DNA of 64,000 nucleotides from Parendozoicomonas callyspongiae (GTDB lineage: Bacteria > Pseudomonadota > Gammaproteobacteria > Pseudomonadales > Endozoicomonadaceae): assembly GCF_023502345.1 (NCBI RefSeq), contig NZ_JAMFLX010000003.1, positions 62,001 to 126,000 of the forward strand, in the 5' to 3' direction. The notes below the pieces were generated by a model. It was not told the origin of the DNA and ran no database searches. It saw only the letters and a list, made by a program, of their open reading frames with translations. Within the stretch, counting starts at the first letter, position 1, and each line of letters opens with the position of its first letter. Of the stretch, positions 18,728-30,309 are shown piece after piece. The translations under genes were made by a program, and so were the position numbers.

Positions 18728-19234
18728 ATGCAGCAGGCAGTTAACCAATCTCGCAGAAACTTATTCCGGGGCCGGATCAACCGGGTGGGAGGCATCCGTC
18801 CACCCTGGAGTTTACCTGAAAACAAATTTCTCGATACCTGTGTGCGCTGCAACGACTGTATTGATGCCTGTGAAACCAATTTGTTGAAAAAAGGTGATGG
18901 TGGATATCCGATAGCAGACTTTTCGCAGGCTGAATGTACTTTCTGCGAAGCCTGTGTGAAAAGCTGTTCCCCGAAAGCCTTGCTGAAAACAGACAGTCAG
19001 CAGAAGCCCTGGAACATCACTGCCACAATCAACGACAGATGCCTTGCAAAAAATAAAGTGCACTGCCGTACCTGCGGCGAGCAGTGTGAAGTCGAGGCCA
19101 TTACTTTTCGCCTGGCACCGGGCGGAGTCGCCCTGCCAAACCTGGATACTGATTTGTGCAACGGCTGCGGAGCATGTGTTTCCAGCTGCCCGGTTTCAGC
19201 CGTTGCCATGAAACTCTCTACGGAGCAGCCATGA
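18728..19234 (+). CDS. napF: NapF, ferredoxin-type protein of the nap operon
   Basis: The 168-aa iron-sulfur protein has four cysteine clusters: CVRCNDCIDAC, CTFCEACVKSC, CRTCGEQCEVEA and CNGCGACVSSC. NapF is cytoplasmic and is thought to help load NapA with its iron-sulfur cluster or keep it competent before Tat export. It is the first gene of napFDAGHBC. The frame opens with GTG at 18710, six codons upstream. The ATG at 18728 starts the conserved QSRRNLFRG segment and is preferred, although AGGG is close to it. The stop overlaps the napD ATG. Confidence 0.94.
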   Translation: MQQAVNQSRRNLFRGRINRVGGIRPPWSLPENKFLDTCVRCNDCIDACETNLLKKGDGGYPIADFSQAECTFCEACVKSCSPKALLKTDSQQKPWNITATINDRCLAKNKVHCRTCGEQCEVEAITFRLAPGGVALPNLDTDLCNGCGACVSSCPVSAVAMKLSTEQP

Positions 19235-19539
19235 GCGAGGTTAAAGGCGCCATGAGCGAGATGAAAAGTGCCGAAGGCACAGATAGCGAGTTCAGCTCAC
19301 TGACCGGACTTATCGTCCACACCTCTCCTACCAAAATTGAGAGCGTGCAAGAGCAACTAAAGAATCTAACCGGCGTGGAAATTCACGGAGCCGCACCAGA
19401 GGGCAAGCTGGTCGTCACCGTTGAAGAGATGCCCGGACAGAAAACGATGGTTGATACCATCACAGCCATCAGCCATGTGGAGGGGGTGTTATCCACTTCG
19501 CTGGTCTACACGCACAACGATGACTGGAGTGAAGCATGA
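19231..19539 (+). CDS. napD: NapD, NapA signal-peptide binding chaperone
   Basis: The 102-aa product has a 25-residue polar lead-in and then the NapD fold, with [20 protein letters not shown] and an [14 protein letters not shown] end. NapD binds the Tat signal of NapA and prevents premature export. The ATG overlaps the napF stop (ATGA), and the gene ends in an ATGA overlap with napA, so all three are translationally coupled. The frame is open upstream inside napF, but that extension has no homology and is ignored. Confidence 0.93.
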   Translation: MSEVKGAMSEMKSAEGTDSEFSSLTGLIVHTSPTKIESVQEQLKNLTGVEIHGAAPEGKLVVTVEEMPGQKTMVDTITAISHVEGVLSTSLVYTHNDDWSEA

Positions 19540-22115
19540 AACACTCTTTTAAAGAGATAGCTTTTAAAGAGATAGCTTTGAAAGACAAGGCTGTGAATAA
19601 ACTCAAGAGCCTTGCACCTCAAAGCCGCCGGGACTTTATCAAGTCCAGCGCCGTAGCTGCCACCGCAGCAGCAGCTGGCATGAGTATGCCGGCTTCGGCC
19701 ACTAACCTGATTACCAGTAGCAAGGAGACTGATATCCACTGGGACAAAGCCCCCTGCCGCTTCTGCGGTACCGGCTGTTCCGTGCTGGTTGGTACTCAGA
19801 ATGGCCGAGTAGTTGCGACTCAGGGTGATCCGGAAGCACCGGTGAACAAGGGTCTGAACTGCATCAAGGGTTACTTCCTTGGCAAGATCATGTACGGCGA
19901 AGATCGTCTGACCCAGCCTCTGCTGCGGATGACTGACGGCAAGTACGACAAGAACGGTAAGTTCACTCCCATCTCCTGGGATCAGGCCTTCGACATCATG
20001 GCCGAAAAGTGGAAAGACGCCATCGCTAAGACCCGTAACTCAGACGAAATGCCAGCCGTTGGTATGTTCGGTTCCGGTCAGTGGACTGTCTGGGAAGGTT
20101 ATGCCGCTTCCAAACTGTACAAGGCTGGCTTCCGTTCCAACCATATCGATCCAAACGCACGTCACTGCATGGCTTCTGCCGTAGGTGGCTTTATGCGTAC
20201 CTTCGGTATCGATGAGCCAATGGGCTGCTACAACGACTTCGAACACTCAGATGCCTTTGTACTCTGGGGTTCCAATATGGCAGAGATGCACCCGATCCTG
20301 TGGTCCCGTATCACCGACCGTGCTCTCTCCAACCCGCATGTGAAAGTTGCGGTCATGTCGACTTTCAAGCATCGTTCTTTTGAACTGGCTGACAACTCGA
20401 TTATCTTTGCTCCGCAGTCTGACCTGGCCATTGGTAACTACATCTGTAACTACCTGATCCAGAACGATGCGATCAATAAAGACTTTATCAAGAAGCACAC
20501 CCACTTCCGCCTGGGTGTGACCGATATCGGTTACGGCTTGCGCCCTGAGAATCCTTTGGAAAAGGCAGCTGCCAACCCAGGTAACGGTGGTTCCAAAGAG
20601 ATCAGCTTTGACGAGTTCGCCAAGTTTGTCAGCGAATACACCGTTGAGAAGGCCTCTGAAATTTCCGGGGTTCCTGAAAAGAACCTGGAAGAACTGGCCA
20701 AGCTGTACGCCGACCCGAACCGCAAGGTTATGTCCCTGTGGACCATGGGTGTTAATCAGCACACCCGCGGTGTATGGATGAATAACATCATCTACAACAT
20801 CCACCTGCTGACCGGCAAAATCTCCGAGCCTGGCAACGGTCCATTCTCCCTGACTGGCCAGCCATCTGCCTGTGGTACTGCCCGTGAAGTCGGTACCTTC
20901 GCTCACCGTCTGCCTGCAGATATGGTTGTTAAGAAGAAGGCTCACCGTGACTACGCCGAGAAAGTCTGGAAACTGCCTGAAGGCACTATTCCTGGCAAGG
21001 TGGGTTACCACGCCGTTCTGCAGAACCGTATGCTGAAAGACGGCAAGCTGAACGCTTACTGGGTGATGTGTAACAACAACATGCAAGCCGCTCCTAACAT
21101 GAATGAGGAAGGTCTGCCTGGTTACCGTAACCCTGACAACTTTATCGTTGTCTCCGACCCATACCCAACGGTTACCGGTCAGGCAGCTGACCTGATCCTG
21201 CCAACCGCCATGTGGGTTGAGAAGGAAGGTGCCTACGGTAACGCCGAACGCCGCACCCAGTTCTGGTACCAGCAGGTTGAACCTCAGGGTGAAGCCCGTT
21301 CCGACGTATGGCAGCTGATGGAATTCTCCAAGCGCTTCAAGGTTGAAGAAGTGTGGTCCGACGCACTGCTGGCCAAGGCACCAGAATTCCGTGGTAAGAC
21401 TCTGTACGACGTACTGTTCAAGAACGGTCAGGTCGACAAGTTCCCGGTTTCCGAATTCAAGGGTCGTATGAACCAGGAAAATGACCATTTCGGTTTCTAT
21501 GTCCAAAAAGGCCTGTTTGAAGAGTACGCCACCTTCGGCCGTGGCAAGGCCCACGACCTGGCACCATTCGATATGTATCACAAGGCACGCGGTCTGCGCT
21601 GGCCGGTGATTGACGGCAAGGAAACCCTGTGGCGCTTCCGTGAAGGTTATGACCACTATGTGAAGGCTGGCGAGGAAGTGAAGTTCTACGGCAAGCCTGA
21701 CGGCAAAGCCTGGCTGTTCGCTGTTCCTTATGAGCCACCCGCCGAGTCTCCGGACAAAGAGTATGACCTGTGGCTGTCCACCGGCCGCGTTCTGGAACAC
21801 TGGCACACCGGCTCCATGACCCGACGTGTACCTGAACTGTACCGTGCCTTCCCGGATGCTGTTGTTTACATGCACCCGGAAGATGCCAAGGAACGTGGTC
21901 TGCGCCGCGGTATGGAAGCCAAGATTGTTTCCCGTCGCGGTGAGGTTCGTACCCGTGTTGAAACCCGTGGCCGTAACCGTCCACCAAAAGGCCTGGTATT
22001 TATGCCGTTTTTCGATGCAGGCCAGTTGGTTAACAAGCTTATTCTGGATGCTACTGATCCGCTCTCCAAAGAGACGGATTACAAGAAGTGCGCAGTGAAG
22101 ATCGTAGCGGTCTGA
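19536..22115 (+). CDS. napA: NapA, periplasmic nitrate reductase catalytic subunit
   Basis: This 859-aa molybdopterin enzyme reduces nitrate to nitrite in the periplasm. The Tat signal is SRRDFIKSS (RR at 31-32) followed by an Ala-rich h-region. The [4Fe-4S] ligands are C74, C77, C81 and C109, and the molybdenum ligand is C211 in [11 protein letters not shown]. The body and C-terminal dinucleotide-binding domain are intact. The signal peptide has an unusually long n-region that contains a 15-bp tandem duplication (FKEIA twice). It is translationally coupled to napD. Codon use is strongly biased toward frequent codons, which suggests high expression. Confidence 0.97.
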   Translation: MKHSFKEIAFKEIALKDKAVNKLKSLAPQSRRDFIKSSAVAATAAAAGMSMPASATNLITSSKETDIHWDKAPCRFCGTGCSVLVGTQNGRVVATQGDPEAPVNKGLNCIKGYFLGKIMYGEDRLTQPLLRMTDGKYDKNGKFTPISWDQAFDIMAEKWKDAIAKTRNSDEMPAVGMFGSGQWTVWEGYAASKLYKAGFRSNHIDPNARHCMASAVGGFMRTFGIDEPMGCYNDFEHSDAFVLWGSNMAEMHPILWSRITDRALSNPHVKVAVMSTFKHRSFELADNSIIFAPQSDLAIGNYICNYLIQNDAINKDFIKKHTHFRLGVTDIGYGLRPENPLEKAAANPGNGGSKEISFDEFAKFVSEYTVEKASEISGVPEKNLEELAKLYADPNRKVMSLWTMGVNQHTRGVWMNNIIYNIHLLTGKISEPGNGPFSLTGQPSACGTAREVGTFAHRLPADMVVKKKAHRDYAEKVWKLPEGTIPGKVGYHAVLQNRMLKDGKLNAYWVMCNNNMQAAPNMNEEGLPGYRNPDNFIVVSDPYPTVTGQAADLILPTAMWVEKEGAYGNAERRTQFWYQQVEPQGEARSDVWQLMEFSKRFKVEEVWSDALLAKAPEFRGKTLYDVLFKNGQVDKFPVSEFKGRMNQENDHFGFYVQKGLFEEYATFGRGKAHDLAPFDMYHKARGLRWPVIDGKETLWRFREGYDHYVKAGEEVKFYGKPDGKAWLFAVPYEPPAESPDKEYDLWLSTGRVLEHWHTGSMTRRVPELYRAFPDAVVYMHPEDAKERGLRRGMEAKIVSRRGEVRTRVETRGRNRPPKGLVFMPFFDAGQLVNKLILDATDPLSKETDYKKCAVKIVAV
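19547..19591 (+). repeat. 15-bp tandem repeat within the napA signal-peptide n-region
   Basis: TTTTAAAGAGATAGC occurs twice back to back (19547-19561 and 19562-19576), followed by a degenerate third unit starting TTTGAAAGACAAG. The repeat is in frame and encodes [15 protein letters not shown] ahead of the twin arginines. Confidence 0.85.
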
Positions 22116-22162
22116 TTTAAGTATCTGGAGCTATTCAAGAGCGGGGCGCTTAACAGGAGCGT

Positions 22163-22930
22163 ATGGACATGGACAAGAAAAACGACAAAAACAAAACGTT
22201 ATCCCGGCGCCGGTTTCTGACCGGCACCGCACAGGCTGCCTGTGCAACAGGCCTGCTAGGCCTGGGGCTGACGTATATTGCCGAAAAGTCGAAAGTCCAT
22301 GCTGCCCAGGCTCTGCGTCCGCCCGGTGCGCTGCCGGAAGATGATTTTCTGGCAGCCTGCCTGCGTTGCGGCCTCTGTGTGCGCGACTGCCCCTGGGATA
22401 CTTTGAAGCTGGCGAAACCGGAAGATCCAATCGCGATCGGTACGCCTTACTTCAATGCCCGGGAAATTCCCTGCGAAATGTGTGAAGACATTCCCTGCGC
22501 CAAAGCCTGTCCAAGCGGTGCTCTTGATCATCATCTTGATGATATCAATGAAGCCCGGATGGGACTGGCGGTTCTGATCGACAGACAGAACTGCCTGAGT
22601 CTGCAGGGGCTGCGCTGTGAAGTCTGCTATAGGGTGTGCCCGCTGATTGATGAAGCGATCACCCTAAAGCGAACCCATAACGAGCGTACCGGTGCTCACA
22701 CCTCTTTCGAACCAGTCGTCAATCCGGATGTCTGCATCGGCTGTGGTAAATGCGAGAAAGCCTGCGTACTGGAAGAAGCAGCGATCAAGGTTATGCCAAG
22801 AGACCTGGCTATGGGAGAGCTGGGTCATCATTACCGTCTGGGATGGGAGGAAGCTGAGAAAGCCGGCAAACCTCTGATTCCTGATCTGCTGGATCTTCCG
22901 GATCGTCTGCCGGAGGGAACCAAGCTATGA
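22163..22930 (+). CDS. napG: NapG, periplasmic ferredoxin-type quinol dehydrogenase subunit
   Basis: The 255-aa Tat substrate has an SRRRFLTGTAQ signal and four [4Fe-4S] cysteine clusters (CLRCGLCVRDC, CEMCEDIPCAKAC, CEVCYRVC, CIGCGKCEKAC). NapG works with NapH to pass quinol-derived electrons toward NapC/NapB. Two start codons are possible, ATG 22163 and ATG 22169. AGGAG lies 3 nt from the first and 9 nt from the second, so the second may be the real one. The stop overlaps the napH ATG. A gap of 47 bp separates it from napA. Confidence 0.95.
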   Translation: MDMDKKNDKNKTLSRRRFLTGTAQAACATGLLGLGLTYIAEKSKVHAAQALRPPGALPEDDFLAACLRCGLCVRDCPWDTLKLAKPEDPIAIGTPYFNAREIPCEMCEDIPCAKACPSGALDHHLDDINEARMGLAVLIDRQNCLSLQGLRCEVCYRVCPLIDEAITLKRTHNERTGAHTSFEPVVNPDVCIGCGKCEKACVLEEAAIKVMPRDLAMGELGHHYRLGWEEAEKAGKPLIPDLLDLPDRLPEGTKL

Positions 22931-23862
22931 GCAAGCAAAAGCGCAACCCAGGACAAGAAGCGTCAGAAACCTTAGGCTGGTGGCACGCCCACCGGTTTAT
23001 GATCCTGCGCCGCCTGTCCCAGATCACTGTTCTTGCACTGTTCCTGCTGACTCCATGGCTCGGAGCAAATTGGCTCGGTATCCATCTGATTGATGGCAAC
23101 CTGTCGTCCAGCCGTATTCTCGATACGGTACCGATGACAGACCCACTGCTGGCCCTGCAAACCCTGGCAGCTCTGCACCCGCTGAGACTGACCGCCGCTG
23201 CAGGCGCTCTGCTGGTCGCTGGTCTTTACTGGCTGATTGGCGGACGCACTTTCTGCAGCTGGGTCTGCCCAATCAATCCGGTGACCGATCTGGCTGGCGT
23301 TTTACGACGCAAGCTGGATATCCGTACCAGCCATCGCCTGCCACGCACTGCCCGTTACTGGTTGCTTGGCCTGGTGCTGGTATTGCCACTGGTAACCGGT
23401 GTACTGGCCTGGGAAATAGTCAATCCGGTTTCCCAAGTCTATCGCGGATTGCTCTTCGGTATGGGCAGTGGCTGGATGCTGATTGTTGCTATCTTTCTGT
23501 TTGATCTTCTGGTCAGTCAGAGAGGATGGTGCGGCCACCTTTGCCCACTGGGTGCTTTCTACAGCCTGATAGGAAAAGCCAGTCCGGTAAAAGTCAACGC
23601 AAGCAGACGCGAGCAATGTGATGACTGCATGGATTGTTATGCTGTCTGCCCTGAACCCCAGATTCTTCCGATTGCACTGAAACCTGCCAAGGGTGGCGGT
23701 CCTGTTTTGAACCCCTCTGTTTTAAACAAGAGGGACTGCACCCGCTGCGGACGCTGCATTGATGTCTGCGCCAAGCAGGTTTTCGATTTTCAAATGAATA
23801 TCAAATTTAGCCGCCAGGCTCCGGACACGAGCAGGGCAACAAAAAGATCATTGGCCAAGTGA
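22927..23862 (+). CDS. napH: NapH, membrane ferredoxin-type quinol dehydrogenase subunit
   Basis: The 311-aa protein has four membrane helices (roughly residues 28-48, 85-105, 140-162, 180-200), two CxxxCP motifs facing the cytoplasm (CSWVCP, CGHLCP) and two C-terminal [4Fe-4S] clusters (CDDCMDCYAVC, CTRCGRCIDVC). With NapG it forms a quinol dehydrogenase module feeding the nitrate reductase. The start overlaps the napG stop as ATGA. napB follows after 11 bp. Confidence 0.95.
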   Translation: MSKQKRNPGQEASETLGWWHAHRFMILRRLSQITVLALFLLTPWLGANWLGIHLIDGNLSSSRILDTVPMTDPLLALQTLAALHPLRLTAAAGALLVAGLYWLIGGRTFCSWVCPINPVTDLAGVLRRKLDIRTSHRLPRTARYWLLGLVLVLPLVTGVLAWEIVNPVSQVYRGLLFGMGSGWMLIVAIFLFDLLVSQRGWCGHLCPLGAFYSLIGKASPVKVNASRREQCDDCMDCYAVCPEPQILPIALKPAKGGGPVLNPSVLNKRDCTRCGRCIDVCAKQVFDFQMNIKFSRQAPDTSRATKRSLAK

Positions 23863-23873
23863 GTTAAGACGCC

Positions 23874-24332
23874 ATGAGTACACACCTACACTTAAAATCT
23901 CCAAGCAAATTTCTGAAAAGCTTCCTGACCGTTATCGCGGTCTGCCTGAGCTTCGGTGCCTTTGCCGACGGCACCAGCCTGCGCGGCGGTGTACTGAACG
24001 AGGAAGCACCTGCACCAGCCCTGAAAAAGATTCTGGAAACAGATGGCAACCTTGACCGACAGTTTGTCGATCAGCCTCCACTGATTCCACACGATATCCG
24101 TGGCTACCAGGTCGATAAGAACGTTAACAAGTGTCTAAGCTGTCACAGCTGGAAAAACGCCAAGAAGTGGAATGCTCCGCGCATCAGCGTCACCCACTTC
24201 AAGAACCGTGATGGTAAGGTGCTGGCTGACGTTGCCCCAGGCCGTTACTTCTGCCTGCAGTGCCACGTACCTCAGGTCGATGCCAAGCCGCTGATCGAAA
24301 ACAAATTCAAGCCAGTTGAATCTCTCGACTAA
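23874..24332 (+). CDS. napB: NapB, periplasmic di-heme cytochrome c
   Basis: The 152-aa secreted protein has a Sec signal peptide (to about residue 31, ending FGAFADG) and two c-type heme sites, C87LSCH91 and C127LQCH131. NapB is the electron-transfer partner of NapA and receives electrons from NapC. The DIRGYQVDKNVNKC segment is typical. It is flanked by napH and napC, as in other napFDAGHBC operons. Confidence 0.96.
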   Translation: MSTHLHLKSPSKFLKSFLTVIAVCLSFGAFADGTSLRGGVLNEEAPAPALKKILETDGNLDRQFVDQPPLIPHDIRGYQVDKNVNKCLSCHSWKNAKKWNAPRISVTHFKNRDGKVLADVAPGRYFCLQCHVPQVDAKPLIENKFKPVESLD

Positions 24333-24383
24333 CAGCCCTGAGCTGGTAGAAGGTTTGGACAAAAACGAATCCAGGTGAAAGCA

Positions 24384-24977
24384 ATGGCAAAGGAATTATT
24401 TATAAAACGCTACTGGAAGATGCTTAAGCGTCCGACATCAGTAGCGCTGGGATTGATACTGCTGTTCGGTTTTGCAGCCGGTATTATCTTCTGGGGTGGT
24501 TTTAACACCAGTATGGAAATGTCCAACAAGGAAGAGTTCTGTATTGGTTGCCACGAGATGAAGGACAATGTGTACGAAGAGTACAAGTCCACTATCCACT
24601 ACAGCAACCGTTCCGGTGTCCGGGCTATCTGCTCTGACTGCCACGTTCCCAAAGAGTGGGGACCAAAGATGGTGCGCAAGATCCAGGCTAGTAAGGAGCT
24701 GTGGGGCAAGATTGCAGGTACCATTGATACCCGCGAGAAGTTCCTCGACCACCGGCTTGAAATGGCGGAAAGAGAGTGGGCTCGGATGAAGGCCAATGAC
24801 TCGCAGGAATGCCGGAACTGTCATAACTTCGAGTTTATGGATTACTCTGAACAGTCAAACCGTGCCTTTACTCTGCACGAAAAAGCGCAAAAGAATGGCC
24901 AGACCTGTATCGACTGCCACAAGGGTATTGCCCACGAACTGCCTGACATGAGTCATGTCGATGGCTGGGGAGGCTAA
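24384..24977 (+). CDS. napC: NapC, membrane-anchored tetra-heme quinol dehydrogenase
   Basis: The 197-aa NapC/NirT-family cytochrome has one N-terminal membrane anchor (about 18-40) and four heme sites beginning at C53 (CIGCH), C83 (CSDCH), C143 (CRNCH) and C175 (CIDCH). It oxidises membrane quinol and reduces NapB. The frame opens at a GTG (24375), but ATG 24384 is correctly spaced from AGGTGA and is taken as the start. It is the last recognised nap gene before the small membrane protein. Confidence 0.96.
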   Translation: MAKELFIKRYWKMLKRPTSVALGLILLFGFAAGIIFWGGFNTSMEMSNKEEFCIGCHEMKDNVYEEYKSTIHYSNRSGVRAICSDCHVPKEWGPKMVRKIQASKELWGKIAGTIDTREKFLDHRLEMAEREWARMKANDSQECRNCHNFEFMDYSEQSNRAFTLHEKAQKNGQTCIDCHKGIAHELPDMSHVDGWGG

Positions 24978-24989
24978 AGGAGGAACATT

Positions 24990-25118
24990 ATGGGATCACT
25001 GGAAACTGTTATCTGGTACATACTCGGTTATTCCGCCCTGCCAATGATTTTACTGGGTGGGTTTATCGGTACAGCGGTTGTGGCCTGCTTCCTGCTGGAA
25101 CTCACTGGCAGAAAATAA
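24990..25118 (+). CDS. 42-aa single-helix membrane protein, TIGR02808-like, nap-associated
   Basis: The product is 42 codons long: a short polar start (MGSLETVIWYILGYSA), one hydrophobic helix with a GGFIGT motif, and a polar end (ELTGRK). A strong ribosome site (AAAGGAGG, centred about 9 nt before the ATG) and only 12 bp from the napC stop support translation. It resembles the very short TIGR02808 membrane proteins that occur beside nap genes in Vibrio and Photobacterium. That family match is from memory of its size, helix and context. Its function is unknown; a small accessory subunit of the Nap quinol-oxidising complex is one possibility. A strong terminator follows, so it closes the operon. 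Confidence 0.85.
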   Translation: MGSLETVIWYILGYSALPMILLGGFIGTAVVACFLLELTGRK

Positions 25119-25150
25119 AGCCATACAGCTAAGTCCTTTGTTTACGAAGA

Positions 25151-25190
25151 AAAGCCACTTGTTCAATGTATTGGGCAAGTGGCTTTTTTA
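25151..25190 (+). terminator. Rho-independent terminator of the nap operon
   Basis: AAAGCCACTTG pairs with CAAGTGGCTTT around a 14-nt loop, followed by TTTTA. It lies 33 nt after the stop of the 42-aa protein. Confidence 0.9.
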
Positions 25191-25292
25191 TTCCAGCTCA
25201 TCCCTCTCGGAAGTTGTCTCTGGTAATCAAAAAGCAAAATAGAATCTTTGTGCTAAACATTCCCGATACTCACCAGAAGGGTTGTACCGGAT

Positions 25293-27059
25293 ATGTCACG
25301 TCCAAGTGCCCGCAAAGCAAAAGCTTTACTCCTCCCCCTGACGCTATCCGTTGCCATCATAGCATTGGCAAAAGACCCCGAAATAAGTCCACCAATACCG
25401 GCCCAGCCCGTTCCCTGGCGACCCCACAAGATTGTGGTTTTTGGTGACAGTCTTAGCGACAGTAACGGTGACTCCTACCATCCGGCAGAATCCGCACTTT
25501 CAACCTTCAACCTTCTGAAAACACTAAGGGGAGAAGTGATTACTCTTCCTGATGGCACGACCCGTTATCCCATGGACCTGGCCAAGATCATCGGTCGGCA
25601 GACAACGCTGGATAATATTCAGGCCAACTTCGATCTCACGGTGAAAGAGATTCTTCGTAAAAGTGAAGCAAAGGGTTACCTGGGTCGCCTGCTTGACAAA
25701 GTCAAAACCAGAATTGTTGAAGGGTTAGGTCATATTCTGGTTAATGTTCTTGAGGCGATGGATGCTTCAGAAGACCGTATTGATAAGGCCGTTCTTAAGC
25801 CCCTGAATAGAGCATCACGCTGGATTGAAGGCCGTCTTGAGAAAATGGATAAGGACTCTACGGAACGAAGTCTGTTCCAGTCTTTAGGTAAACAGGTGAG
25901 TTACCTTATTAACTTTATTGAAAAGGATCTTGCCAATGTCATTCTTGATGCCGGTGATGATCAGCTGATAAAAATCACCAGCAAGTTTGCCGACAAGATT
26001 CCACTGGTACCCGACCCCAATTACTACATACCAGGTAAATGGACCACCACAACAGAAGTTGATCAGGTATGGGTGGAATATCTTCACAAGATGATGTCGA
26101 CACAGGATCACAAGGTGACCCTCGACAACCGGGCCATGGCAGGAAGCTGGACCCTCTGCGCTCAGGACAAGGCTGAGAGCCTGCATATCATTTCTGAACT
26201 CACCGACGGGATAACAGGCGGTGCAACCATGTTCTTCCAGGGCAGCCTTATTCCTCCCTGTGAAGGCCTGATTGTGCAGTCTTATCTCAATGAGCGCCGC
26301 AATATCTTTGCCCAGGAGCATGGTCACACACCAAACCCTGGTGATGTCCTTATCGAAGATGACACTCTGGTTGTCTTCTTCAACAGCGCCAACGACTTCC
26401 TGAATAAGTGGTCAGATCCTGATGAAGTTGCCCAGGAACATGCGCGGGATGTATGGAAGATTCTTGATGCAGGTGCCCGCCGGGTAGCCGTTGTTCTGCT
26501 GCCGGATATTTCTGATACTCCCCGCTATCATCCCGATCCATCCAAGCCCAAGGATAAAGAGTCCCTGCATATTTCCAACCTGATACAGAAATACAACACC
26601 AGCCTGATCATGCGTCTGAACCTTTTGCGGGAACAATACCATGGTGACAATGGTTACCAGCTGGTGACAGTAGACGGTGCACGCATGTTTAAAGAGCTGC
26701 TTAAGGAAGACCGCTGGGATGTCAGTCACCCCATTCTTGATATCGCCGTCCCTGGAACGGATGGCCCTGTAGAAAGAGCATCAGCAGCAGATTCAGCCCA
26801 GCCTGATAACTTTGTTCTTAGAGAACTGAAAAAGAACAAAGGATTTGCAGATACCTTCCACATTAAAGGTATGAATATTCAACCCGAGCAAAGCAAAACC
26901 AAGTTCTTTGCCGACAGTGTTCATCCCAGCTCAGATGCACACTACGCTATTGCTGCCAAGGCCTGTGTCATCATGCAGAAGCAATTTGCCGTTCCCTGCA
27001 GCCCTGATAACTATACCTTCGAGCAGGCTAAAGCTGACAAAGGAAAAAAATCTTCTTAA
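25293..27059 (+). CDS. Secreted GDSL/SGNH-family esterase or lipase
   Basis: The 588-aa product has an N-terminal signal peptide (about residues 8-27) and the SGNH hydrolase blocks: GDSLSDS with nucleophile S53, an NRAMAGSW block II-like segment, NSANDF as block III, and D541SVH544 as the catalytic Asp/His block V. It would hydrolyse esters or lipids outside the inner membrane. Between blocks I and II there is an insertion of roughly 150 residues, mostly charged amphipathic helix (TLDNIQANFDLTVKEILRKS onward), unusual for the family. The substrate cannot be predicted. It is monocistronic, bounded by terminators on both sides. The ATG at 25293 has no strong ribosome site. Confidence 0.88.
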   Translation: MSRPSARKAKALLLPLTLSVAIIALAKDPEISPPIPAQPVPWRPHKIVVFGDSLSDSNGDSYHPAESALSTFNLLKTLRGEVITLPDGTTRYPMDLAKIIGRQTTLDNIQANFDLTVKEILRKSEAKGYLGRLLDKVKTRIVEGLGHILVNVLEAMDASEDRIDKAVLKPLNRASRWIEGRLEKMDKDSTERSLFQSLGKQVSYLINFIEKDLANVILDAGDDQLIKITSKFADKIPLVPDPNYYIPGKWTTTTEVDQVWVEYLHKMMSTQDHKVTLDNRAMAGSWTLCAQDKAESLHIISELTDGITGGATMFFQGSLIPPCEGLIVQSYLNERRNIFAQEHGHTPNPGDVLIEDDTLVVFFNSANDFLNKWSDPDEVAQEHARDVWKILDAGARRVAVVLLPDISDTPRYHPDPSKPKDKESLHISNLIQKYNTSLIMRLNLLREQYHGDNGYQLVTVDGARMFKELLKEDRWDVSHPILDIAVPGTDGPVERASAADSAQPDNFVLRELKKNKGFADTFHIKGMNIQPEQSKTKFFADSVHPSSDAHYAIAAKACVIMQKQFAVPCSPDNYTFEQAKADKGKKSS

Positions 27060-27065
27060 TCGAAG

Positions 27066-27100
27066 AAAAAGGCAGGTAATGCCCCAGTTACCTGCCTTTT
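27066..27100 (+). terminator. Rho-independent terminator after the GDSL esterase
   Basis: AAAAGGCAGGTAA pairs with TTACCTGCCTTTT around an 8-nt loop, 7 nt after the stop. The A-run makes it usable in both directions, so it can also end the small leftward gene at 27127-27297. Confidence 0.88.
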
Positions 27101-27126
27101 GCAGAACTGCCACGGTCTTATTGGTT

Positions 27127-27297
27127 TTATTTATGATTTCTCGCTTCTGCTTCCTCGTCCCAAACCAACTTTTCCAGAAAATCATCAACCTGCTTGACCG
27201 TAATTGGGATTTCACGTCCATCATCAGTGACGATGGCTGCACCAAACATTGGGTCAACATATCCAGATTGTGCGTGTCGACCTTTCCAAACTTCCAT
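27127..27297 (-). CDS. Small acidic protein of 56 aa, unknown function
   Basis: An open frame runs from ATG 27297, preceded by GGGGTAAG, to TAA 27127. The product is soluble and acidic, with MEVWKGRHAQSGYVDPMFGA at the start and a charged helical end (FLEKLVWDEEAEARNHK). It has no signal or membrane segment. Support comes from a reasonable ribosome site, protein-like composition and a shared terminator immediately downstream. I do not recognise the family. It could be a chance frame, so confidence is moderate. Confidence 0.5.
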   Translation of the reverse strand: MEVWKGRHAQSGYVDPMFGAAIVTDDGREIPITVKQVDDFLEKLVWDEEAEARNHK

Positions 27298-27497
27298 TTC
27301 TTACCCCGGATTAGTCCTGGTGTATCGGAATTGCATGCTTCGCACTGCCTATCAAATCGAAGCAACTTGAGAGTAAGCCGAGACTATACTTTTAATGTAC
27401 TTGCAGGAATCGGCTTTTTGTAACGAAATAATGGGGAATGTGTAACACCGTCAGCAAGACAATCTAAAATAGATGCTCCATAAACCAGAGTAAAAAA

Positions 27498-29736
<2,239 letters not shown>

Positions 29737-30195
29737 TCAATTAGTTTGTCCGTATCAGCGACCTGGCCGCTGTCTGGATGGCTGATGCAATCAAGTATTC
29801 GTGCTGTCAGTGACTTGCTGTCAATGATTAGTACCGGCCTGTGTGTATAGCCGACTGCAGACAACTGCACGATAATCTTAAACCACTTAACGGCAATGCT
29901 TGTGTTCACTTAAACGCCACAGTTATTAACAAGCACTGCCAAAAAATCCTTGTGCGCTCCCTTTGCCGCAAACTGCGTCGAAAATCAGGAATCGCAAGCA
30001 TAGTTTTGGTGTAATCTGCCAACTCTAACAATCGACTGCACTACGGGCAAGCTGCAGCAATCGATTTACTGTGGAAATACATTTCCCTTCACTTCACATA
30101 ACTTATCAAACAACAAAAAAGAACTGTTTTGGCCCTGTATTGTGTGATTCAGCACCACCGAGACAGCAAAGTCATGCCCAATCAGTAAAAGAACC

Positions 30196-30224
30196 TTGAG
30201 ATTATAGGGTCAACCCCCTAAATT
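30196..30224 (+). promoter_or_regulatory. Putative sigma-70 promoter of gatCAB in the mreB-gatC gap
   Basis: TTGAGA, a 17-nt spacer and TAAATT lie about 85 bp upstream of gatC. The rest of the 603-bp gap between mreB and gatC (29707-30309) holds no gene that I can support; short open frames there have no ribosome site or protein-like sequence. Confidence 0.4.
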
Positions 30225-30309
30225 AGGCCGATTCACCAAAAAACATGCAGTGAGAGCTGCTATTTCTCTGAACAACGTGTCAGAGTTCTGAAACCACCGG
30301 AGAACTACC

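Noticed and set aside
20247-21875. 542-codon open frame antisense to napA
   Set aside because: It lies entirely inside napA, has no family resemblance, and follows from the strong codon bias of napA.
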